Shown piece after piece: positions 1 to 6,306 of a stretch of DNA of 7,505 nt. The stretch is from the NCBI GenBank assembly GCA_020054965.1, contig JAIMZO010000071.1, positions 1 to 7,505 on the forward strand, in the 5' to 3' direction. Position 1 is the first letter of the stretch. Each line of letters opens with the position of its first letter. Source of the DNA: Spirochaeta sp. (lineage in GTDB: Bacteria > Spirochaetota > Spirochaetia > Sphaerochaetales > Sphaerochaetaceae). The translations under genes were made by a program, and so were the position numbers. The notes under the pieces were generated by a model that was not told the DNA's origin, did not search any database, and worked only from the letters and a program-made list of their open reading frames with translations.

Positions 1-21
1 ATATCAAGCGTTTTGGTTTTC

Positions 22-1020
<999 letters not shown>

Positions 1021-1038
1021 CTATCCTCCGTTGTGGTT

Positions 1039-1054
1039 CGCACCGTTTGGTGCG
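1039..1054 (-). other. Intercistronic hairpin between ilvN and ilvC
   Basis: A perfect 6-bp stem with a 4-nt loop (on the minus strand CGCACC, AAAC, GGTGCG) lies in the 53-bp gap, about 10 nt upstream of the ilvC ribosome binding site. No U-run follows it, so it is not an intrinsic terminator. It may affect mRNA processing or stability, which is inference. Confidence 0.45.
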
Positions 1055-1067
1055 TTGGTATGCTTGC

Positions 1068-1607
1068 TTATTCTTCATCTTCTTCATCCTCGCTGTAACT
1101 GATCGAGCTCAGCGCCCTTGCCCCCCTCTCCAGGGCGGTAATACCGGTCCTGGCCATCTCCACAATCCCGAATGGGGCCATCAAATCCAAGAATGACTGA
1201 ATCTTGTCAAGACTTCCGGTCAACTCAAGGGTTATCGTAGAAGAGGTGACATCGTTGATCTTTGCCTTGAAAATCTCAGCAAGTTCAATGACCTGGGAGC
1301 GGTCTTCATGCTCGGTGGAGACCTTGGCCATTACCAGCTCACGCTGAAGGCTCTTTTCCCCTACCATTTCATAGACCCGCTTCACATCATACAGCTTGCC
1401 GACCTGCTTCTTGATCTGTTCAACAACCGGACGGTCTCCACTGACCACGATGGTGATACGGCTGACTTTCTCATTTTCGGTCTCGCCAACTGAGAGGCTG
1501 TCAATGTTGTAGCCTCTACGACTGAACAGCGATACAACGCGCATGAGTACACCAGGGTGGTTATTAACCAGAATTGCCAGTGTGTAACGTTTTTCTTTGG
1601 TATTCAT
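1068..1607 (-). CDS. ilvN: Acetolactate synthase, small (regulatory) subunit
   Basis: Regulatory subunit of acetohydroxyacid synthase. It binds the catalytic large subunit, raises its activity and confers valine feedback inhibition in the cytoplasm. The 179-aa length matches the longer IlvH/IlvN family. An N-terminal ACT domain (about residues 8-80) carries NNHPGVLMRV (15-24) and GYNIDSLSVG (32-41), the region that forms the effector site in this family. The C-terminal domain (about 92-165) contains RELVMAKV and the FGIVEMARTGITALERG signature. The end is very acidic (EDEEDEE). The ATG at 1607 has AAGGAG (1619-1624) 11 nt upstream. It is the first structural gene after the leader and hairpins. 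No large subunit (ilvB) lies beside it on the upstream side, so the partner must be encoded downstream of ilvC outside the window or elsewhere. The symbol ilvH would be equally acceptable. Confidence 0.96.
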   Translation of the reverse strand: MNTKEKRYTLAILVNNHPGVLMRVVSLFSRRGYNIDSLSVGETENEKVSRITIVVSGDRPVVEQIKKQVGKLYDVKRVYEMVGEKSLQRELVMAKVSTEHEDRSQVIELAEIFKAKINDVTSSTITLELTGSLDKIQSFLDLMAPFGIVEMARTGITALERGARALSSISYSEDEEDEE

Positions 1608-1643
1608 CTAAGATTTCACTCCTTCGTATGATATTTGGGTATA

Positions 1644-1703
1644 AGCGATTGCTCCCCGGTACTTCGGGGGCTTCCATCCACGGTCCATGCAACCAGCGAT
1701 TGC
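1644..1703 (-). repeat. 9-nt direct repeat in the ilv leader RNA
   Basis: The sequence AGCGATTGC (plus strand) occurs at 1644-1652 and again at 1695-1703. On the transcribed strand both copies read GCAATCGCT. The copy at 1695-1703 pairs within hairpin A, and the copy at 1644-1652 overlaps the base of hairpin B. Both contain GCAATC, which can pair with the same GGTTGC segment (minus-strand reading of 1689-1694), with one G-U pair. Two competing partners for one segment is what an RNA switch would need, but the pairing is short and unproven. Confidence 0.5.
1651..1671 (-). promoter_or_regulatory. ilv leader hairpin B (putative attenuator element)
   Basis: The stem is CCCCG with CGGGG (1654-1658 and 1665-1669), a 6-nt loop, extended by a GC/GC pair across a one-base bulge (T at 1653). 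It lies 44 nt upstream of ilvN. It is GC-rich like a terminator stem, but the transcript after it reads AATCGCTTATA on the minus strand rather than a U-run, so a canonical Rho-independent terminator is not supported. It could act with Rho, as a pause hairpin, or as one arm of a larger fold. Confidence 0.5.
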
Positions 1704-1711
1704 AGCCGTGG
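1678..1711 (-). promoter_or_regulatory. ilv leader hairpin A, starting right after the leader stop codon
   Basis: Outer stem CCACGG/CCGTGG (1678-1683 with 1706-1711) and inner stem TGCAA/TTGCA (1688-1692 with 1700-1704), separated by an asymmetric internal loop. The first paired base in the transcript directly follows the TGA of the leader peptide (1712-1714). A ribosome ending translation there would cover and melt this hairpin. A ribosome stalled in the Leu/Ile/Val run further upstream would leave it free to form. That placement is what attenuation needs; the direction of the effect on ilvN-ilvC cannot be read from the sequence. Confidence 0.6.
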
Positions 1712-1924
1712 TCAGAGAATAATTAGGCTTACTACAATAAGAAGGGAAATGAGGAAAAGAAGGGGGAAGAGTGTTAGAATGAGACGCGTCAGGACTAGAA
1801 GCAAGGAAGGGTCAGAAAAAGAAGTGGTGTCACACATAGAACTACAGGAACTTGTATAGCCCTGCGTCTTCCGATTCCTTGCAAATGGGCGGTGCTGCTG
1901 CACCTGCATAGTGAACGCGTTCAC
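1712..1924 (-). CDS. BCAA-rich leader peptide of the ilv operon (attenuation)
   Basis: A 70-codon reading frame ending 104 nt before ilvN. Residues 40-70 contain 14 Leu, 5 Ile and 3 Val (22 of 31), including LLLVL, LLIVV and LIIL runs. A high density of codons for the operon's own end products is the hallmark of leader peptides such as IlvL, whose translation reports tRNA charging. The GTG start at 1924 is chosen because GAGGAGA (1930-1936) lies 5 nt upstream. Internal ATGs (codons 6 and 30) have no well-placed ribosome binding site. The N-terminal 39 residues are polar and not BCAA-rich, making it about twice as long as the E. coli peptide. All five Ile codons are ATT and three of 14 Leu codons are CTA, possibly tuning the stall. 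Alternatively it is a small one-pass membrane protein, but position and the hairpin directly after its stop favour a leader. Confidence 0.8.
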   Translation of the reverse strand: MNAFTMQVQQHRPFARNRKTQGYTSSCSSMCDTTSFSDPSLLLVLTRLILTLFPLLFLISLLIVVSLIIL

Positions 1925-1929
1925 GGTAC

Positions 1930-1936
1930 TCTCCTC
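1930..1936 (-). promoter_or_regulatory. Ribosome binding site of the leader peptide
   Basis: GAGGAGA, read on the minus strand, is a strong Shine-Dalgarno match 5 nt before the GTG at 1922-1924. It fixes the start of the leader peptide and shows that the frame is translated at all. It directly follows the right arm of the inverted repeat at 1936-1963, so folding of that repeat could affect access to it. Confidence 0.75.
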
Positions 1937-1963
1937 AAGAACAGCCTAGTATGCTGTTTCTTG
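1936..1963 (-). repeat. Inverted repeat at the 5' end of the ilv transcript
   Basis: On the minus strand CAAGAAACAGC and GCTGTTCTTG form ten base pairs with a single bulged A, around a 7-nt centre. The repeat begins immediately after the predicted -10 element and ends at the leader ribosome binding site, so it covers the likely transcription start. It could be an operator for a repressor or a 5' stem-loop on the RNA; the sequence alone does not decide between them. Confidence 0.6.
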
Positions 1964-1993
1964 TTTGTATCGTTCTTTGAGGATGTTTGTCAA
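1964..1993 (-). promoter_or_regulatory. Sigma70-type promoter of the ilv operon
   Basis: On the minus strand a perfect -35 box TTGACA (1988-1993) is followed, after 18 nt, by TACAAA (1964-1969), which matches four of six bases of the -10 consensus. With a 17-nt spacer the -10 would read ATACAA. Transcription would start near 1957, about 33 nt before the leader GTG. It is the only good match in the divergent intergenic region in this direction. Confidence 0.7.
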
Positions 1994-2003
1994 CCCTGCT
2001 ATT

Positions 2004-2023
2004 CATAAAACAGTATGTTTATG
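2004..2023. repeat. Imperfect palindrome in the divergent ilv/kinase intergenic region
   Basis: CATAAAACA, a GTA centre, then TGTTTATG: eight base pairs with one bulged base. It lies 10 bp upstream of the ilv -35 box and about 28 bp upstream of the candidate kinase promoter, a position suited to a regulator acting on either side. It is AT-rich, so chance is a real possibility. No known operator family is recognised. Confidence 0.35.
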
Positions 2024-2051
2024 CAATAAAAATTCGTTTCACTTTACAATA

Positions 2052-2080
2052 TTGCTTCCCTTTCTGATTGCCATTACACT
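2052..2080 (+). promoter_or_regulatory. Weak candidate promoter of the kinase/regulator operon
   Basis: TTGCTT (2052-2057), a 17-nt spacer and TACACT (2075-2080) resemble a weak sigma70 promoter. The start of transcription would fall at about 2087, the A of the kinase ATG, implying a leaderless message. This would fit the absence of any ribosome binding site before that ATG. An alternative -10, TACAAT at 2045-2050, has no good -35 but would give a leader of about 30 nt. Confidence 0.3.
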
Positions 2081-2086
2081 GCTTCC

Positions 2087-3862
2087 ATGAAATTCACCTG
2101 GGGCAATCAGCACAAGACCAACCTATTCACACTGCTCTTTCTCTACTTTCTTATCGTCCTCATTGTCCCGTTGGGACTGTTCTCTGCCTATTATGCACTT
2201 GCTGGAAATACGAATCAAGAACGGTATCTGATGAGACAGGCAATGAATATGACCACTCATGATGCGAGTACCATTGCCCAAGCCATTGAGTCATACCGCC
2301 ATAAAGCATACCAACTCTCCACCAACCCCTTGGTTGTGGAAATACTCAAGGCAGATTCCCTTGCATCAGAATCGCCACAAAGCCGTGAGCTGTATGAACT
2401 GCTGTTTACCGTCATGCATGGAGATATCTATCTTGCCAGCGCCAACCTTGTCAGCAACAGCGGGAAGGTCAGGGTCTCCACCCATGTATTTCCCGAGGTG
2501 TACGACCTACGCTACCAGGGCAATGACTGGGATATGGCCTCCATCATCAACCAGAACAGCCAAGTCTCCCCTACTGCAAGTCTTATCAGCATCCAGAGCC
2601 ATAGAATAGCGGAGAACGGGAAGCAGGTTGTTGCTTCCATCCTTCGTCGTGTCTATGACCATGGGGGGACAAACCTTGGTTATCTTGTAGTGGACCTGTA
2701 TGCAGATGCGCTCTCACCCCAGGTAAACAGTGATCTTGTCCTCACTGACATGCTGCTGGTCGACACCAAGTCGTTCTATGCCACCAGTCTTGTCCATCCT
2801 GAACGGTTTGGTTCCTTCGACCGTTTCCCTGCGCTCAAAACCCTTGACGGTGATTACACTCCCCGCTCATTTCCCTCTGACACTTCCATCATTGCCATCT
2901 CACCAATAGGGGAAACCGGCCTCCATCTGGTGGGATCACTCAGCAGCGCTCCCTTCTTCCAGAGCATGGAGAACTGGCTTTCAGCATTCAGTACCACCAT
3001 GATTATCGGGGTGATCCTTGCCTTGGGACTTTCCTACCTCTTCTCGCGCTCCATCGCCCGCCCGATCAAGAATCTTGCCAAGCGGATGAGAGAGGTGGAA
3101 CAAGGGGAACTGAAGCATCGGGAAGTCAGGAGTGCGATACGTGAATTCAGCCAGCTGGAACACTCATACAATGTCATGATCGAACAGATCATCAGCCTCC
3201 TCGACCTTACCCGTGAAGAGCAGGCCAAACTGAGTGAAGCGGAAAGAAAGGCTCTTGAGAGCCAGATGAATCCCCATTTCCTCTTCAATACCCTCAATAC
3301 GATCAAGGCACTCGCCCGTCTTCATGGAGAGGACGACATCTATACCATTACTGTCAAGCTGGGAAAACTGCTCCGTTCCTCAATCGACAACAGGGAGAGT
3401 GAGGCTACCCTCGAACAGAGCATGGCCCTCATCGAGTCCTATCTCACCATCCAGAAGTTACGATTTGCTGACAAGCTGACCACCGAGGTCTACCTGGATC
3501 CCAGCTGCAAGCATATAAAAACCCCAAAGCTCATCATCCAGCCGTTGGTTGAGAATGCAATCATCCATGGATTGGAACCGAAGGTGGGAAGCTGGAACCT
3601 CAGTGTCCGTGTAGAAAGAACAGGAGAGAGAATATCCATCACGGTAGGTGATGATGGAGTCGGATTTCCTCCTGATCGCTTGCCTCGGGACCTTGACGAA
3701 CTTGCCAACTCGCCACACGTTGGTGTATACAATGTATATAGAAGATTATTTCTCAAATATGGAAGGAAACTGCACTTCTCCCTGAAATCGAAAGAGGGTG
3801 AAGGGACTTGGGCAATCATCTCCTTCCCGGACGAAGAAGCAATAAAGGAAGAGATGCAATGA
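2087..3862 (+). CDS. Membrane sensor histidine kinase, YesM/LytS-like His_kinase family
   Basis: A 591-aa membrane kinase that would phosphorylate the regulator encoded next to it. Domains in order: TM1 about residues 13-38; extracytoplasmic sensor of about 260 residues (to 298), plausibly Cache-like as in YesM relatives; TM2 about 299-319; HAMP about 319-371; coiled linker 372-392; His_kinase domain with H397 in QMNPHFLFNTLN; HATPase domain with N-box PLVENAIIHG (487-496), G1 box GDDGVGF (521-527, with Asp in the usual Asn place) and HVGVYNVYRRL (about 544-554). The catalytic residues look intact. ATG 2087 is the only ordinary start that keeps TM1: an in-frame stop lies at 2027-2029 and no ATG, GTG or TTG intervenes. 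No Shine-Dalgarno precedes it. The stop overlaps the regulator start (ATGA). The ligand is unknown; relatives sense sugars or peptides. Confidence 0.93.
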   Translation: MKFTWGNQHKTNLFTLLFLYFLIVLIVPLGLFSAYYALAGNTNQERYLMRQAMNMTTHDASTIAQAIESYRHKAYQLSTNPLVVEILKADSLASESPQSRELYELLFTVMHGDIYLASANLVSNSGKVRVSTHVFPEVYDLRYQGNDWDMASIINQNSQVSPTASLISIQSHRIAENGKQVVASILRRVYDHGGTNLGYLVVDLYADALSPQVNSDLVLTDMLLVDTKSFYATSLVHPERFGSFDRFPALKTLDGDYTPRSFPSDTSIIAISPIGETGLHLVGSLSSAPFFQSMENWLSAFSTTMIIGVILALGLSYLFSRSIARPIKNLAKRMREVEQGELKHREVRSAIREFSQLEHSYNVMIEQIISLLDLTREEQAKLSEAERKALESQMNPHFLFNTLNTIKALARLHGEDDIYTITVKLGKLLRSSIDNRESEATLEQSMALIESYLTIQKLRFADKLTTEVYLDPSCKHIKTPKLIIQPLVENAIIHGLEPKVGSWNLSVRVERTGERISITVGDDGVGFPPDRLPRDLDELANSPHVGVYNVYRRLFLKYGRKLHFSLKSKEGEGTWAIISFPDEEAIKEEMQ

Positions 3863-4626
3863 GTTACACTGTTGTGTTCGTAGAAGATGAGCAGATCGTC
3901 CGTGAGGAGATTGTCTCCTCGATTCGATGGGACCTCCTTGGTCTGGAGTTGGTAGGCACCGCCTCTGACGGACTGAGCGGAGAGCACCTGATCAAGGAAA
4001 AGGAGCCCGATATCGTCATCACAGACATTCGCCTCCCTGCCCAGGATGGACTTACCATGCTCAGCAACTGTCCTGTGAACCATGCGATCATCCTCACCGG
4101 CCATGCCGACTTTTCCTATATGAAGAGTGCCATCCGCCTTGGCGTATTCGACTACCTGCTCAAACCGATCGATGATGAGGAGCTGGAGGAGACACTCGCC
4201 TCCTTGGTGAGAAAATTACAGGAAGAGGATCGTGAATATGAAGACCTGAAGAAAAGGGAACACTCAAAGAGTGAGCTCATACCGCTTCCCAAGCAAGCTG
4301 GAAACCATGTGATAAACGCAACCATCGCCTATATTGCAGAGACTTACGCAGAGCCGGTAGGTCTCCAGGAGGCAGCAGCCTACCTCGATCTCTCAGAAAG
4401 TCATCTCAGCCGTCTCTTCAAGGAGGTCACCGGTCTGAACTTCCTGCAGTACCTCAATGCATACAGGATAAACCAGGCGGCCATCATGATGAGGGACCCG
4501 ACGTTGAATATCAGCGAAATTGCCACCAATTGCGGATTCCCGACCCCAGGCTACTTTGCAAAGATCTTCAAACGCTTTATCGGCAAGACCCCGACCCAGT
4601 TCAGGGACGAGATAGATACCTTCTAA
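3859..4626 (+). CDS. Response regulator, REC-AraC type (short YesN-like)
   Basis: A cytoplasmic DNA-binding regulator of 255 aa. The REC domain (1-120) shows acidic pocket E9/D10, phosphoacceptor D56 in DIVITDIRLP, T80, Y99 and K102 in DYLLKP. A charged linker (about 115-148) leads to an AraC-type double helix-turn-helix (about 152-252), with LQEAAAYLDLSESHLSRLFKEVTG and the second-helix signature ISEIATNCGFPTPGYFAKIFKRFIGKTPTQFR. YesN proteins are often much longer, with a middle domain; here REC joins almost directly to the HTH. The start at 3859 is chosen because it overlaps the kinase stop (ATGA), has AAAGGAAGAG 5 nt upstream, and begins just before the REC strand; an in-frame ATG 51 nt upstream would add residues inside the kinase gene. 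It probably activates transporter genes, perhaps the convergent operon. The last 26 bp overlap the HAD gene on the other strand. Confidence 0.95.
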   Translation: MSYTVVFVEDEQIVREEIVSSIRWDLLGLELVGTASDGLSGEHLIKEKEPDIVITDIRLPAQDGLTMLSNCPVNHAIILTGHADFSYMKSAIRLGVFDYLLKPIDDEELEETLASLVRKLQEEDREYEDLKKREHSKSELIPLPKQAGNHVINATIAYIAETYAEPVGLQEAAAYLDLSESHLSRLFKEVTGLNFLQYLNAYRINQAAIMMRDPTLNISEIATNCGFPTPGYFAKIFKRFIGKTPTQFRDEIDTF

Positions 4627-5452
4627 AGACCCTGGAGAGCCTCTCATCCTTTGTCCCTGTGGGGAGATCGGCATAGAGGAGGCTTGCAATGCCAAGGCTC
4701 CTGCTGTTCTGTATGTTGTCCTTCCTGTCGTCAATGAAGAAAACCTGCTCCACAGAGACTCCTTCTGCATCAAGGATGGCTTTATAGAACTGAAGCGATG
4801 GCTTGCTCAAACCCATCTCATGGGAGGCATAGGCTTTGTCGAACAATGCTAGTGCACCCATTTCCCCAAGTATTTCCCAATGGCTCAGGATGGTATTGCT
4901 TGCACATACCACCCGCTTCCCTTCTGAGCGCAATGATTGTATCAGGGAAACCACAGGGTCGTTGAATACCGGCTTGAATACATCGGCAAACGGATTGCCT
5001 TGGACAGGTATCCCAAAGACATGGGTAATATGCTGCCAGTACTGTTCTTCAGAGACCACACCTTCCATCAGGGGAAAATCGTAATGGAGATAATCCGCAA
5101 TGAATGCTTGTTTCCCAATTCCCAAGAGGCGGGAAATCTTCCCAAGCATGGAGATGTTGTCCACTACCACATTGCCCATGTCGAAGAGGAAAAGCGTATG
5201 GTTGTTGCTGAGAACAGGGTCGCAAGTTGCCAGCAAGGTTTCAATCTGATCTGCTGCAAGGGGCCCTTCCCACTCGAGCACGCCCATTCCCTTCGCTCTG
5301 GCTGCCTCGCGTGCAACAGCAGATCGGCTTACAAAAAGGTATCGGGCGAAGGAATCCTTTGGGGGGATGGATACCAGATGGTCACCGAAAGATTCCAGTA
5401 TCGGGAATTCTGCCTCCCCCTCTTTCAGATCGGTATAGAGAAAATCATACAT
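4601..5452 (-). CDS. HAD-superfamily phosphatase, YihX-like, with N-terminal extension
   Basis: A 283-aa predicted cytoplasmic hydrolase. The core (about residues 86-270) resembles YihX, the alpha-glucose-1-phosphate phosphatase: motif I FLFDMGNVVVD with nucleophile D91 and Gly at 93, motif II ASNT (S185), motif III GLSKPSLQFY (K217), motif IV VFFIDDRKDN (D241, D242). The usual second Asp of motif I (D+2) is Gly, as in YihX's DLGNV. The first 85 residues are extra; residues about 38-65 resemble a degenerate motif-IV unit (YLFVSRS, then a helix ending AKGMGVLEW). ATG 5452 is preferred because AAGGAAGGG (5459-5467) lies 6 nt upstream; the TTG at 5458 abuts that site. It follows the permease gene by 2 nt, so the two are probably translationally coupled. 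A sugar-phosphate substrate linked to the imported sugar is likely but not shown. Confidence 0.88.
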   Translation of the reverse strand: MYDFLYTDLKEGEAEFPILESFGDHLVSIPPKDSFARYLFVSRSAVAREAARAKGMGVLEWEGPLAADQIETLLATCDPVLSNNHTLFLFDMGNVVVDNISMLGKISRLLGIGKQAFIADYLHYDFPLMEGVVSEEQYWQHITHVFGIPVQGNPFADVFKPVFNDPVVSLIQSLRSEGKRVVCASNTILSHWEILGEMGALALFDKAYASHEMGLSKPSLQFYKAILDAEGVSVEQVFFIDDRKDNIQNSRSLGIASLLYADLPTGTKDERLSRVFRRYLSRP

Positions 5453-5454
5453 AC

Positions 5455-6306
5455 TCAACCCTTCCTTGACTCATAGACTGCCGACCCACCAATGAAATAC
5501 TTGGTCAAGGACATGAACAGTACAAACATGGGGATCGATGCAAGCAGGGCTGCAGCCATCATGGCACCTTCATCGGTGTTACGCTCAAGCGCGAAGGAAC
5601 TGATGTACTGTGGAATTGTCTTCATCTTCTCGCTCTGGCTCACCAAGAGCGGCCAGAGCAGATTGTCCCACTGACTACGGAAGGAGAGAATGGAAAGCGT
5701 TGCAATAACCGGCATACAGTTGGGAAGGACAATCCTCCAATAGATCCCGAACTCCCCCATCCCATCGACACGCGCAGCGTCAAGGAACTCTGTGGGGAAC
5801 GTGGTAAGGTACTGGCGCATCTGGAAAACACCAAAGGCGCTTACCAGGAAGGGAAGAATCAAACCGGTATAGGTATTCTGGATCTTGAGCATCATGACAA
5901 CCATGTAAAGCGGGATCATGATCGCCTCGAAAGGGATCATCATGGTGGCCATGATCATGATAAAGATGGTATTTCGCCCCCGGAACCGGAATTTCGCCAA
6001 ACCATAACCGGTGAGGCTTGCGATCAGGACGGTGGAAATGGCAACCGTGACACTCACGAAAAGCGAGTTGGAGAGATTTCTGACAAAAATGAATGTCTGG
6101 TCATTTCCAGCAACTGCCTTGATGAAGTTCTCACCGTTGAAGGATTCTGGGATCCATGAGAATGGCATGCGCATGATCTGGGTCCGTTCCATCATGGATG
6201 CACTGATCATGAAGAGGATCGGAGTCAGGGTAAACAAAAGCATCAGGGCCAAGATCAGATAGGTGATGATGGTGCTGCCGTGTTTTTTCTTGGATATCTG
6301 CTTCAT
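5455..6306 (-). CDS. Sugar ABC transporter permease, MalG/AraQ-type
   Basis: Inner-membrane component of a carbohydrate ABC importer, of the CUT1 type. At 283 aa it has the usual family length and about six membrane segments, the first at residues 12-35 after a short Lys-rich cytoplasmic N-terminus. The coupling EAA loop, which contacts the ATPase, is visible as EFLDAARVDGMGEFGIYWRIVLP (about 173-195). The C-terminus ends GGSAVYESRKG, close to the GxxxGAVKG end typical of this family. Its ATG directly follows the stop of the other permease (TAG then ATG, no gap), with AGGTGGAG just upstream inside that gene. The substrate cannot be told from the sequence; sugars or oligosaccharides are usual. 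Confidence 0.93.
   Translation of the reverse strand: MKQISKKKHGSTIITYLILALMLLFTLTPILFMISASMMERTQIMRMPFSWIPESFNGENFIKAVAGNDQTFIFVRNLSNSLFVSVTVAISTVLIASLTGYGLAKFRFRGRNTIFIMIMATMMIPFEAIMIPLYMVVMMLKIQNTYTGLILPFLVSAFGVFQMRQYLTTFPTEFLDAARVDGMGEFGIYWRIVLPNCMPVIATLSILSFRSQWDNLLWPLLVSQSEKMKTIPQYISSFALERNTDEGAMMAAALLASIPMFVLFMSLTKYFIGGSAVYESRKG
5459..5467 (-). promoter_or_regulatory. Ribosome binding site deciding the HAD gene start
   Basis: AAGGAAGGG on the minus strand lies inside the last codons of the upstream permease gene, 6 nt before the ATG at 5452. It leaves no spacing for the TTG at 5458, which is why the shorter start is chosen. Confidence 0.7.

Noticed and set aside
1651..1671. Intrinsic terminator at hairpin B
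   Set aside because: The GC-rich stem is present, but the following transcript is AATCGCTTATA, not a U-run.
1635..1859. Plus-strand open frame of 74 codons antisense to the ilv leader
   Set aside because: It is rich in Arg/Lys/Glu only because it reads the complement of the Leu/Ile/Val run. It has no ribosome binding site, and the opposite strand explains the region better.
1608..1987. T-box riboswitch upstream of ilvN
   Set aside because: No recognisable T-box sequence or long specifier stem; the translated Leu/Ile/Val-rich frame explains the leader instead.
3808..3858. Longer start for the response regulator (17 extra codons)
   Set aside because: The extra residues lie in the kinase coding region, are not REC-like, and the ATG at 3859 has a good ribosome binding site and the usual ATGA overlap.
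3490..4104. 204-codon minus-strand open frame across the kinase/regulator junction
   Set aside because: It overlaps two genes with intact catalytic motifs and has no domain of its own.
4602..4659. Inverted repeat CAGGGAC/GTCCCTG at the convergent gene ends as a bidirectional terminator
   Set aside because: The arms are separated by 44 nt inside coding sequence and no T-run is next to them; probably chance.
5453..5458. TTG start for the HAD gene
   Set aside because: It abuts the AAGGAAGGG site with no spacing, while the ATG at 5452 is correctly spaced.
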